Below, piece after piece: positions 30,200-40,979 of a stretch of DNA of 64,000 nt. The DNA is taken from NCBI GenBank assembly GCA_944739405.2, contig OX123182.2:43463598-43527597 (forward strand), given 5' to 3'. A program made the position numbers and the translations under genes. The notes beneath the pieces were generated by a model. The model ran no database searches and had not been told where the DNA came from. It saw only the letters and a list, made by a program, of their open reading frames with translations. The stretch's first letter is position 1. Each line of letters opens with the position of its first letter. The DNA comes from Euclidia mi (Eukaryota > Arthropoda > Insecta > Lepidoptera > Erebidae).

Positions 30200-31995
30200 A
30201 CAAAAACGGATCACTAGAGTAATCGTGGGCTGAGATATAGATAATGTCTACTTATCAATGTGAGGAGGTGGAAGAGAGAATCGGAGTAAAGATAATACTT
30301 GTTAGTCGGAGTAGAACCAGGCCTCCTTCACTCGGCCGTACCTAGAGGGATAAGTGCCTACACTTTCGCGCGGCTTTCACACCGCGTCGTCACTGCTCGC
30401 GCGCAGGGCTTGCTAATAACGTGAATTTTAATAGCGAACAACAAAAATGGCTCATTACAAGTCTGGTGCAAAGTATTGCTTGTTTAACGGATGTGTGTCG
30501 AAAGCAACTTGAAAATTTGATTTTATTTATTTTACGAGAGCAAATTGAAAATTTTATTTTTTGTTCGTTGAGATATCTCAACGATTATGGTGTCAAATTA
30601 AAGATCTAGTTTAATAACTATTTTATCTGTTTGAATCATGTAAATCGGTCTACGCGTTTAGGAAATAACTAAGAATTAGTATAGTGAAAATGACCAGAAT
30701 TTTTGTGGGTTTTGTTCTACGAGCTCAAATAGTGGGATAGGATAATAATTTATTATTATGTGGTCAAGTAGGTAGATAGACGATGAATAAATATTATAGT
30801 AGCAGCGGCAAGTCGACAACCTTAGCGCGACAGCTAGCGCCCCGCTCCGCGCCAGACAGCCACAGCGTTATGTGTTAGAAAAGAGCGGGAACGGTAAGGT
30901 GAATATCGCGATAGGCACTGAGTGCTTATGCGAGCTGAATTGCACTTTGTTGCTTAGTAGCTAGAGTCACCATTTCTATAAATTGGTTTGCGAAGTGATG
31001 CTTCTGTAAGTTAGTACTATCTATTCTGTGGTAGAACGAGGTAACAAGAAGTGAAACTAATTAATACGGAGTTGTGGACTGTCGGATCTGAGCATATGCC
31101 GTGCCGTCAAGTTAAGTGCGAAATTTTACGGTCAACAGAATGTCGAGGGAAATTCTATTTTTTACCACACAGCCCTACTGTTTTATTCTTCCATGATTCC
31201 ACCTGTCTCGCTTAGCCACGCCATTAATTGATTTTTACTACAAGTATATTTAAACTATGTAGTTTTTTTAATTTCTTTGGCACATCAATTTTATGAGTGC
31301 TTTTTTTGCTGCTCTGCTCTACTTCTCTTCAGCGGAAAGCCACCCTGACGACGTGACGCTGACCCGAGGTTGCCATGTCACTCATAATAATATGTAAGGT
31401 ATTATGACCATCTGAACAAATAAAATATGCTTTACCTCTAATTACCAAAGCATACTGTCTTGGTAATATACCAATATATATAAAGCATAAAAAATTTATG
31501 AGAAGACAAAATTGGCACGTAATATCCAGTTTAAAATTACGTTTAGTACGGAAGAATAAAAAATTACATGACGACAGCAAATGTCGCCACGCCAAAATGT
31601 ACGTGTCTCCTCCCAAAAACAGTGCAAAAATAAAGGCAATATCGTATTCTCAAGTTCAACTAATCAGCTGAATCTTAATCACCTTTTAGGTACTTTCAGC
31701 ACACCGGGGCACAAAGTAAAGAAAAGATAAGTAAAAGCTCCTTTGCTTTCCTATTTCAGTACCTTTCTACCCCACCGGTTCCATCGGCGATTCCCAAAAG
31801 GCATTATTCATTCTCAACCTGTTCTTTGACATCGGCCACTGGCTTTTTAGTAAACGCTTCGGTAAACACTTTTTGATTTGCACTTCATTTATTTCTAATT
31901 ATGTGTGAATGAGCATTACCGTAGCTAATGTATTTTCCAATCTATTTAGTCTAACCAGCACATTACACATGAATGTGTATAGGCGTTGGTTAATT
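30200..31995. other. No supported gene; locally CpG-rich
   Basis: Contains two GC-richer patches (30310-30410, 30820-30900) with a donor-like GGTAAGGTG at 30892. The 62-codon frame 30421-30609 and the 95-codon minus frame 31329-31616 show no domain. Confidence 0.35.
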
Positions 31996-32000
31996 ATTAA

Positions 32001-33751
32001 CCCGGCGTCATGGGGGTTGGGTCTGTGAGACCCGTAACATTTTATTTCGCTTGTAGTTCACTTACTATGCGTGCGACTTTGTCGCTCTTCTCAGTAACTA
32101 GAACTGTTGAGTTGATCTATGCGTCGCAGGTAACACATTAGACGTGAGGTAATGGCAGTGGGAGTTATACGTGCACCAAGTTCAAAAAGGTATGTGAGAT
32201 CCATCCCTGCAGATAGTGTTACAATTTCGCGCCATTTTGTATACATATTATTTTAATTGTTTACCTTGTATTTATGCTTTTATATTTGTATTTTTAACGT
32301 TGTTGTTAACGTTTAAGTTGCTTATACACCACTATTTTTTAATTAGTACAAAAACTTTAAGGACATAATAAATTAGCGAAGACATTATTATCATATATGT
32401 GACGTAAGAATTTCATAATTTCTATAAATAGCAAAGTTATACGGAGGTATGTATTTAGAAAGCAAACACATATCAAAATAAAAGAAGGTATTCTGTAATA
32501 AAAGAAAAGAGTAATTTTGGCGTATTTATGAAGTTAGAATCATCTGCTAATTACAAATATTATTTTATCATCATCATTTCAGCCTAGAGACGTCCACTGC
32601 TGGACATAGGCCTTCCTCAAGGTGTGTGGAGAACACAGACCGATTTTGAGCCGCCCGCATCAAATTATTATTTACTTAAGTGCGTATTATTTACTAAACT
32701 TACAAGTATTTCCATTGTCCTTCGAAATGTCCACCACCGTTGTCAATACACAGACAAATTTTTAACGAGAGAAGTACGCTTCTGTCTTTTCACTTCGTCA
32801 AAAGCGTCCAATATGCACTGTTTTAATTGTTTGACACTAAAGTAACTAAGGCTCACTTTTGTACACTCACAATAAAATGTCCATGGGTACACAGCTGCAC
32901 TCGCGATTTTTCCACTCAAAAAGTACGCACGAAGCATAGCTACATACTCCCGTGATATGAACTGATATGATAGGCCATCGCGTCGGGCAAACGTAGACAA
33001 ACAATTAACTTTTGCAACGAAATTAGATACGCTCACTTTCGCCAGCAATTTAGCACTGTTTGTCGCATCGTCGGGGCGCGGCGCAGGTGCAGAGGGGGGG
33101 GAGAATTTACCAATGGGTCAGTTTACTATGATAGTACGCAGGTCGGTCATAGTATTAGTTATGCATTTACCAATTATCACGTATTTTTGGGGACAGTTTT
33201 GGGACTTAGTGTTTTTATTTTTTAACTACATAAATATGATCAGTTAAAGATACTTAGTGCCCTGTTAATTTTTTTGTACTTATTAAAAAATAGTAGTGTA
33301 TACAGTTCAAAGTATTTTATTTGTGTTTTTGTAGGTACCTAGTAAAAAATGGCCCGAGAAGACAAAGAAAGACAGCATCATATACTGTCGATTTTACAAG
33401 AGTCTTTTTTCACGGCTTTTTTATAGATAATCTAGTTTACTACAAAAAAGTGACATTAAAATATTAAAACTGATTGTTAATTAATAATATAGTAACATTT
33501 AAGTAGAAGGAAAAGATTTGATTAACATTTGTCGTTTTTTTTTAAATGGTCTAATAAATCTGATTAAAACATGATATGGTATTATTATAATATTTTCTTT
33601 TATTTATTTACATAAATACCTAAAAACCTAAACACTAATGAATATAATCTTTTACATTCATAAAGTATTGAAATAACTTATATCTAATAAACGGGTCTGT
33701 GAGACCCACCCCAACGTCCGCGTAACACTTTGCCACCCCCATGACCCCGGG
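32001..33751. mobile_element. piggyBac-like non-autonomous element
   Basis: Bounded by TTAA on both sides (31997-32000 and 33752-33755), with terminal repeats CCCGG(C/G)GTCATGGGGGT. A subterminal GGGTCTGTGAGACCC occurs near both ends. TTAA plus CCC termini are the piggyBac hallmark. Inside is no recognisable transposase, and an RTE 3'-end-like fragment lies at 32565-32635. Confidence 0.85.
32565..32635 (-). mobile_element. LINE 3'-end fragment inside the piggyBac-like element
   Basis: TCATCATCATTTCAGCC, then GACGTCCACTGCTGGACATA and GGCC, is the reverse complement of a 3' end very common in lepidopteran RTE-type LINEs. Confidence 0.55.
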
Positions 33752-33759
33752 TTAATGTA

Positions 33760-34420
33760 ATTTAGAAAATAAATTATTAAGTATTATTGCAAATTCGTAA
33801 CCACAAATATCACAAAACAGGGATCACAAAAGCTCCCTAAAGCATGTTGAAATAAAATTGCGTTCCGAACAATTTACAAATTTTGTCGACACAGGGAATC
33901 GACGAAATAGAATAAGCTTTTATAATGATATAAGTACACAATTTTGTAATATTCAAATCAGAACCATTTGAAAACGCATCGTACATTCCAAAATGCAGCA
34001 TTTGGTGAAATCTCGGAATTTCGTACCTTTGAAGTCAATGAAGATTCGGCGTATTTGATACGTGCAACGTGAATTCCCTCAACATCTCATGATTTTAATA
34101 CGTTTCCAAAGATGCATCAAATTTAGGTATATTTGACGGAAAATGTATTTAATAAGATGATACCATGATGACACAAAGATGTAAACTGCGCCTTCTATAT
34201 TGTTAAACTACAGCCTATGTTTATTTCGTAAGTCTAGAGATTGAGCTAGAAATTGACCCCTTTTTACAAAAATATACTTTAATTAGTGAGCCCCTTCTCA
34301 TATCGAGAAGAGGACAGTTTACAAGTACCTATATACAGGGCTTGGTGTTATTATAATTTTATTATGTTGATTGCTTTGCACTATATTTATTTTATTTAAC
34401 AAAGTTCTTGTTCTAGGACT
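33760..34420. other. No gene seen
   Basis: AT-rich DNA without recognised elements. Confidence 0.45.
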
Positions 34421-34423
34421 TGG

Positions 34424-34711
34424 TAATTATTTTGGATTTGTACAGTTAGTTGTTAGTTATTTGATTAATAGTTACACCAACCAATATTAGGAAAGCTTTT
34501 AACAAATTAATGTCATCATATCAAGTTAATACATACGTATGTATTAACTTGATATGATGCCTATACTTGGATATATAATTATTTTGGATTTGTACAGTTA
34601 GTTGTTAGTTATTTGATTAATAGTTACACCAACCAATAATAGGAAAGCTTTTAACAAATTAATGTCATCATATCAAGTTAATACATACGTATGTATTAAC
34701 TTGATATGATA
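34424..34711. repeat. 152-bp tandem duplication, each unit with a giant palindrome
   Basis: Units begin TAATTATTTTGGATTTG at 34424 and 34576 and are nearly identical. Each contains a perfect palindrome centred on TACGTA: 34514-34559 (46 bp) and 34667-34710 (44 bp). Confidence 0.95.
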
Positions 34712-34918
34712 CCTTTTAATATTATTACAGTGCAAAATATTGACTCAGTTATCAACCAACAGAACCGTTGATATGTAAATAAGCGGTAAAATAAATAGGT
34801 AATACTGAAAATTTATTGAACAATCACAAAGAGAAATTGGCAAACATACCGTGAACATTCAAAACGATGCCAAAAGCAAATTATGGTGAAATCGTTCGTT
34901 TGTGGCATGAGAGTTGCC

Positions 34919-35010
34919 AGATCACCACAAAGACAATAATTGTCTTTGTAGACAATAATTGTCTTTGTGGTGACGGATTTCTAAGACAATAATTGTCTTT
35001 GTGGTGACGG
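34919..35010. repeat. Three copies of a palindrome in a small foldback cluster
   Basis: AGACAATAATTGTCT occurs at 34931-34945, 34950-34964 and 34984-34998. The last two are followed by TTGTGGTGACGGAT; the first is preceded by ATCACCACAA, the inverted form. Confidence 0.9.
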
Positions 35011-35212
35011 ATCACGTACTGATAATTATTACAATTACTGCAGCTGAATGGCAGCAACAAACGAACACTTAGTTCGTAGAAACTATCAATCCTCATAGAC
35101 GCGATTAGCAAATACCAACATGAGGTCTGATTATGAGCGACTGGAATTATAATAGACAAAATGATGTCAGGTGCCGATGTAATTTAAAGCAGTTAGCATA
35201 CCATGAATGTAA

Positions 35213-35645
35213 GTACGTTTATCACAATACCTTGGAGAGCAGGTTAAGCTGTCAGTCCCATTTGTCATAAAGATATTTGACGGTGACTGTGAAATAATAA
35301 TAACAAAATGTCCTCCTGACCGATTTCGGCCTCGGCGGCTTGTCTTTATATGAGACTGGACATCTGCGCGGGACATATTATAGGGCACAAGTAAGTGCGC
35401 TCTCTATTCCCTCACTCTCTTAGTCCGATGGGATGCCACATGCGACACAACCGGAGAAAGATTGGGCACAGGACCAATGGCTTAACGTGCTCTCTGAGGC
35501 ACGGGGGTGTGATACTGCCAAGTTCCTGACTCCAAATTTCTGTTGGATAATTCCTAACAGAAAAACCCAATATCACTTTTTGTTCGACCCGGGAATCGAA
35601 CCCGAGACCTCATAATCCACAGTCGCTTACACTACCGCAGGATCA
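35213..35645 (-). mobile_element. SINE cluster: family B tail, lepidopteran repeat, family C
   Basis: 35213-35285 matches the family B tail in plus orientation (CTTGGAGAGCAGG, TCATAAAGATATTTGAC). 35310-35495 is a repeat known widely in moths (GACCGATTTCGGCCTCGGCG, GGACCAATGGCTTAACGTGC). 35496-35645 is family C in minus orientation with a legible inverted B box (GGAATCGAACC) and A box region. The strand refers to the family C part. Confidence 0.7.
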
Positions 35646-35854
35646 CAGAGGTAGTCAAGTCAGGAATAATAATAACGTTAACCCAAATCTACTCATACGT
35701 AACCCAAAGTTGCGGAGGTCCGGCGGAAGTTGATATTTGAAAAAGCTAAAATATTGTATCATCTGTTTAATCCAATAAGTCACACCAGACTCTAAAATTC
35801 TTGGATGTAACTTGAATAACGTTGGGACAATGATTGTCATCGTCATCATCTTAA

Positions 35855-36060
35855 TATATAAAATCCTTGCGTTACTGACTGACTGACAGACACGCTACAG
35901 CCGAAACTATTGGGCACAGGAAGCTGAAATTTGGCATGTATGTTCCTTGGGGACCGTAGGGGTGCACTAAGAAGGGATTTCCCGAAATTCCCACGGGATC
36001 TGCCAAAACGGGTAAATTTAAAAAAATTGCAGGCGTTGCTGCTGGCGTCCTCTAGTTTGT
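35855..36060. mobile_element. Interspersed repeat, possibly Helitron-like
   Basis: ATATATAAAATCCTTGCGTT, then GACTGACTGACAGACA and GGAAGCTGAAATTTGGCATG, is a dispersed insect repeat I recognise in outline. Family and ends are not established. Confidence 0.4.
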
Positions 36061-36721
36061 TTATACAAACTTTAAGGTGACTGTATTTTCTTAATATTTT
36101 TAAAGCACATAATAATAATGCGGTGACGTTCCAACAAAGATATAGCATTCTTACATGATTTATCTCTTATGTGCAGCAATTGAAAGATCTGAAGTAGAAC
36201 TAAGATTATTTATTAGTTCTATATATAATTCTATATTTCACGAGCCATTAGTATCGCCCAAAGATTCATTGATTCTTGAAAGAAGTTAATATAAAACATG
36301 GTAATGAAAGGTAATGTAAGGGTTATAATATGCGTAGTATTTATTTGATACTGAAGTATAGCGCGTTGTTGAATGTTATGAACAATATAAAACGAATAAT
36401 AATAATAATAATAATAGTTTATTTGTCCTTAAAAATCACAAAAACATTACAACAGATGATTAGGTCATTTACACTTTTATAAAACGTTGCACAAAACACG
36501 ATGAAACGGTGACACCTGTACTAATGAGACATTGTATTACAGGTGCCAGCGCCTTCCACTTATTGAATAACATTTAGTTTACAAAAGCATAGAACTAATT
36601 ACAGTTTATAAAAGATTCGAATTTAATAATTATAATTACACAATCGTTATAAAAAATAAAATAAAAAATAAAATAGCAATTTTTTTTTTTAATGAAAGAC
36701 AAAAATAAAAAGTTATATGCA

Positions 36722-36850
36722 TGCTAATGTGTTTTTGTGAGTGAGTGTATGTGTGTGTGTATGGTGTGTGTGTGAGTATGGCGTGTGTGGTATGCGAGGG
36801 TGTGTGTGGCTGTGTGTGTGGGTGTATGTTGTGTGCATGTGTCGTTGTAC
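36722..36850. repeat. (TG)n/(CA)n-rich microsatellite in the LINE 3' UTR
   Basis: Interrupted TG repeats. The plus-strand frame across it (36741-37148) is a by-product. Confidence 0.9.
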
Positions 36851-36861
36851 GGTTCCTGACA

Positions 36862-38440
36862 TCAACTGCCGATTGAATTTAGGAGATTTTCTGTCTCCTT
36901 GTAATTTAAGTTTTGCAGCCAGTTCATTAGCGTCCATTTACATTCCTTTACAGTTTGTGGATAGACGTAGATATTTTTGTTTACTCGGTTGTAGAGACGA
37001 GCGCTTAGCACATAGAAACTTCTACCAGCGATGCAGGTTCTGTGTGGTACGATTTCGCAAATCCGGTCCTTGCGGCGATTTCCAATCCTTTTGTAAGGGA
37101 TGGATGCATGCTTTCGAACTACGGTTTGTTGCACAAAGAGTTGCCTGACAGTGAGCACACCACATTCCCTATATAAATCTGTAGTTGGATAGCGTCGAGG
37201 TTTTCGGGATAGTACCTTTAGAACCGCTCTTTGCGCTCTCTCTACTTTATGCATAGTTGTAGAGCAAGCACCGCCCCAAACAGGAATACAGTAGGAGAGT
37301 ACTGACTGTACTAACGAAAAGTACACTAACTTGAGCGTATCAAAGTCTGCCGAATTTCTGAGCTTTTTAATTATTTAAATAAGTTTTCTAGTCCGGGAAG
37401 ACAAAGCCTCTATATGGGATGACCCAGCGGAGGTTGTCATCTATTGTGACTCCTAGGTATTTTATGAGTCGTGTACGTGACAGTGGAGGGCAGCTACAGT
37501 TAACATTTAGTTGGTCACAAGTATGAGCTTTTAGTTCTAGTCCACTCGGTGGCTGTGAGATGTGAGAAGTACAGAAAGTCATGTACTTAGTTTTGTCTAC
37601 GTTCAGTGTGAGAAGGTTGGCAGCAAGCCATGATCTGACGGTGGAAAAAGCTTTATCGGCGTAATCATAGGCAAGACTCCAGTTTTTCGCATACACAACC
37701 AAAGCCATGTCATCTGCGTAAGTAAAAATCTTGCAGTTAGGAATGGAGAGTAGACACAGATCATTGATGTAAATTAGAAAAAGAGTCGGACCAAGAACAC
37801 TCCCCTGTGGGACGCCGTAAGTGAGAGCCTGCTCTTCACTGGTGTGCCTACCAATCTTCACACACTGAGTTCTGGCACTAAGATAGCTCCGAAACAAATC
37901 CAGGACTGTACCTCTTATGCCTATAGATTCCATCTTGTCAATAAGCATGGGAACAGAGACGGTATCGAACGCCTTTGAGAGGTCCAGGAATATAGCAACG
38001 GTCTTTAGCCTCTTGTCAAGGGAATTAATAATAGTTTCCGTGAGGTCAATAACGGCGTCCTCTGTTGATTTTCCCTTAACAAAGCCATATTGATTTTGGG
38101 AAATAATACCAAAGTCGTCAAGGTATTTCATTACTCTATTGTTAGTACACTTCTCAAAGACTTTCGACACCACGGTCAAGATGGAAACGGGGCGATAATT
38201 AGCGATATGGCCTCTGTCTTCACCCTTATAGACCGGATGAATTTTTGCTTTTTTAGTACCATTGGAAATATACCAGAGTGTAGGCTAAGGTTAGAGATGT
38301 GTTTCAGGGGTGGAATCAGGTACTCGCGTGCTGATTTAAGTAGAGATGTAGTTATTCCATCCAAGCCCACCACACACTTTTCTCTCAAACCTCCAATGAT
38401 AACATCTAGTTCACTATCAGTAATATCCAATAGAACCATA
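36862..38440 (-). pseudogene. LINE ORF2 reverse transcriptase, frame-shifted
   Basis: RT motifs in order: GLDGITTSLLKSA and GIFPMVLKK (38250-38440), NQYGFVKGKSTEDAV, FLDLSKAFDTV, GVPQGSVLGPTLFLIYIND and catalytic YADD in FTYADDMAL (about 37710), then LGVTIDDNLRW. The C-terminal part is at 36862-37326 (FSLVQSVLSYCIPVWGG, KVERAQRAVLKVL, PHRTC). Breaks: within an A-run at about 38250, and near 37415 after DDNLRW where the frame shifts by one base, followed by a stop in the shifted frame. Catalytic residues are intact. The breaks are small enough that sequencing error should be considered alongside real decay. Confidence 0.9.
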
Positions 38441-38556
38441 GACTTACCAGTTCTATTGCCGTCCTGTGTTGTTTTAGACGAGTCAGTGGTACCACGCGTA
38501 TTTGCTTGTATTGTCTCGGCTAATGACCTACCAACGCTAGCAAAGTAGTTGTTGAC

Positions 38557-39846
38557 TTAATTTACAGATGACCCTGGATCCCTATGTAAATTTAACAGTT
38601 CATATGGAGGAGCATTTTGCTGGCAAATGTTAGTAATATTCTTGATTACTTTCCAGGTAGCCCCCGAGTTACCTTTGGCCTTGAGGAGCTGGTTGCGTTC
38701 GTAATTTGTTTTTAATGTATTTAATAAGTTATTGCAAAAATTGCGATATCGCTTATATGTTGTTTGGAGAATAATATTTTCCGGGCTTTTTTTTAGTTTA
38801 ATATGCAGGTTATCACGGTTTTTTATACTCTTCATGAGGCCTGGAGTAATCCACGGCTTAAGAATTACTTTCCTACATGGAAGCTTAATTAGTTTGGTGT
38901 GCGACTGAACAATATCGGATAGTTTAGAAATAAAATATTCGGCCGCCAAGTTTGCATAGCGTATTTTAAATATGAGTGAGAAATCAAAAGCTTTTAAGTC
39001 GGTGATCACAGCTGGTAGGTCTGTGCGTTGAACATCTAGACATAGGTATTTTCTCATACTCTTTGAGTCCAGACTTAATAGTGTAGGGAGATGGTCAGTG
39101 ATATGGGTATCCAAAACCAATGACATAGCTCGCCTACGAGTTTTCAACATAATGTGGTCCAAACAGGCAGTACCACGCGTGGGGATGAGATGTGCGGGGA
39201 GGAGTTCGTGTGATGAACACAAGTTCAGGTATTCTTCTGACTGGGCATTTATCTGGCCCGAAGCAATATTTATGTTCATGTCCCCGATAATAGCCGTGTC
39301 TTTATACATACATAGAGACCCGAGAATATCGTTAAGGCCACCCAGAAAGCAATCAAGGTTAGGGCAAGAGGGACTACGATATATACCAACAATTGCAACA
39401 TCACCACTTGTACAGATTAGACAGTTCGCGTCCGGTAGTGAGGGCTCGTAGACTGAGTGCTTTAGATTGCTTCTAACATAAACACACACTCCGTCATTTT
39501 GGTTAGATGACGAGGATTGATAGTTTAAATAGCCACTCACTGTTGGTATCTTTGCGACCTTGCCAAGCCAGCATTCAGATAATACTATGATGTCACACGT
39601 AGTGTTCAACGAGCTTAGAAGGATTGTTAACTCGTCGAAATTCCGACTTAAACTGCGTATGTTCATGTGAAGTACGTTTAGATCTTTTGGTTTTTGGAAG
39701 GTGTACTGTGAGCACTGACTGGGGGAGCATAGTAAAGATTCCGACACGCTAACTGATTCGAGATCATCTGACAATTTATTCAAGTTATCCACTATGGATA
39801 TAGGACAGTAGCGATGAACTCGTGATTGGATTTGTGAGAGAGACAT
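38557..39846 (-). CDS. LINE ORF2 endonuclease domain
   Basis: 429 codons from ATG 39846. After an N-terminal extension come LNVLHMNIRSLSRNFDEL, IIVLSECWL, GVCVYVRSNL, GIYRSPS, IIGDMNINI, GTACLDHIML and THITDHLPTLL, the conserved series of APE-type endonucleases, with the catalytic E, D, N and H positions visible. The stop at 38557 follows NAPPYELLNLH just before the RT part, so the domain is complete but separated from RT. Confidence 0.9.
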   Translation of the reverse strand: MSLSQIQSRVHRYCPISIVDNLNKLSDDLESVSVSESLLCSPSQCSQYTFQKPKDLNVLHMNIRSLSRNFDELTILLSSLNTTCDIIVLSECWLGKVAKIPTVSGYLNYQSSSSNQNDGVCVYVRSNLKHSVYEPSLPDANCLICTSGDVAIVGIYRSPSCPNLDCFLGGLNDILGSLCMYKDTAIIGDMNINIASGQINAQSEEYLNLCSSHELLPAHLIPTRGTACLDHIMLKTRRRAMSLVLDTHITDHLPTLLSLDSKSMRKYLCLDVQRTDLPAVITDLKAFDFSLIFKIRYANLAAEYFISKLSDIVQSHTKLIKLPCRKVILKPWITPGLMKSIKNRDNLHIKLKKSPENIILQTTYKRYRNFCNNLLNTLKTNYERNQLLKAKGNSGATWKVIKNITNICQQNAPPYELLNLHRDPGSSVN

Positions 39847-40169
39847 AACAATTCATTTGTACAACGATATTTGTTGTTGTTGACATGATGACATTGTAAA
39901 GTGGTATTTGTTCTAGTTATTTTGTTCTTTTGGATGTGTTTTGTTTGTGTATAGTGTTTGCAGTATTATTATGTAAGAAAACTGAATACAATAAAGAAGG
40001 CATGCAATTAACTTCATTTAAACAATTATTTAGCAATTCATTTAAAAATACAATACTGCTTTTAAAAAAGTAAGCATAAAACAGTATATATAAATAATGA
40101 CAACATAAATCAAATAGTGAATTAATAATAACATTACAAGAAAGAACTAGTCATGCTTGCGGGCTTAAA

Positions 40170-40967
40170 TTAGTGAGGTCGGACTCTACAGAGATATAGA
40201 GAGATAGCAGGCATACCTTCTTTTTTACGCAAGTAAATTTTACCGTTCGTAGTCCAACAGTATGTATATTGATTATCTTTAGCATAATTTCGTGCAATAT
40301 AGAAGAAGCGCCTAGTTCTATACGTAAGATTTTCCGACATAAAAACTGGTTTTCCAGGGCCTCCAAGGGCAAGAGTGGTCGTTGATAGTTTAGCACTACT
40401 ATTCTCCTTGTTGTACTTTTTGAAAGACTTTAAAAACTTATCTTTTTTAATCGTTGTAACGAAATCCACGATTACTGGTTTTTCGCCTGAGGTTTTTGTA
40501 GTGGTACGGTATACGTCCCGGATCTCCGACTTTTCCACGGGTACGTCTAAGGTTTTCCCTATGTTTATTACCAGTTCGCAAAGATCTTCCTTTGTTTCAT
40601 TATTTTTACAGGGAATATTTCTGCATTCCATACATGACGATATACTTTTCCTTTCCAGTAATTCAAGTTTTTCTTCCAATTGCCGAATATGAACCTGACT
40701 GTCCTTACGCTCCTTTTCCAAATTATCGAACCTTTTCTTCAAGTCGTCGTACATTTCAGAGAAAAATGTTATAGAGGACGAGATGCTCAAGTTCTGTTCC
40801 TTTATCTCTTTAACTGTTTCTAATATTTTATTATATTTCTTGTCTTGCTGCTGTATATATGAATATGCATATGAATATACCAAAGACCACACTAAATGAC
40901 CCAAAGTTATAATTATGTTACTAATAACTTTAACAAAGACCAAATATGTGATTTCTTTATTTTCCAC
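40170..40967 (-). CDS. LINE ORF1 protein (coiled coil plus FP25K-like domain)
   Basis: 265 codons. Residues about 40-110 form a coiled coil (KKYNKILETVKEIKEQN, KKRFDNLEKERK, RQLEEKLELLERK). Then ECRNIPCKNNETKEDL and VYRTT, and the C-terminal VFMSENLTYRTRRFFYIARN...YTYCWTTNGKIYLRKKEG, parallel to ORF1 of the first LINE. The N-terminal 35 residues are hydrophobic and unusual for this family; the real start may be an inner methionine or the 5' end may be truncated. The coding frame is intact. Confidence 0.85.
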   Translation of the reverse strand: MENKEITYLVFVKVISNIIITLGHLVWSLVYSYAYSYIQQQDKKYNKILETVKEIKEQNLSISSSITFFSEMYDDLKKRFDNLEKERKDSQVHIRQLEEKLELLERKSISSCMECRNIPCKNNETKEDLCELVINIGKTLDVPVEKSEIRDVYRTTTKTSGEKPVIVDFVTTIKKDKFLKSFKKYNKENSSAKLSTTTLALGGPGKPVFMSENLTYRTRRFFYIARNYAKDNQYTYCWTTNGKIYLRKKEGMPAISLYLCRVRPH

Positions 40968-40979
40968 GCGTACAAGTAC

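Larger units (their letters stand above)
36391..40975 (-). mobile_element. Second Jockey/CR1-type LINE, two ORFs, few breaks
   Basis: Minus strand: ORF1 40170-40967, ORF2 endonuclease 38557-39846, RT 36862-38440, a (CA)-rich 3' UTR and AATAAA followed by an (ATT)n tail at 36391-36415. Near complete, with frame breaks of single-base type. The 5' end is unclear because ORF1 begins almost at the boundary of recognisable sequence. Confidence 0.9.

Noticed and set aside
31329..31616. 95-codon minus-strand frame with hydrophobic stretch
   Set aside because: AT-driven hydrophobic composition, no family resemblance, no flanking exon signals.
34424..34711. CRISPR-like repeat spacing
   Set aside because: Only two units with long palindromes in a eukaryotic genome; no spacers or cas genes.
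35846..36148. 100-codon minus-strand frame
   Set aside because: Translation of an interspersed repeat (35855-36060), no protein similarity.
36741..37148. 135-codon plus-strand frame
   Set aside because: Runs through the TG microsatellite and antisense to the LINE RT C-terminus.
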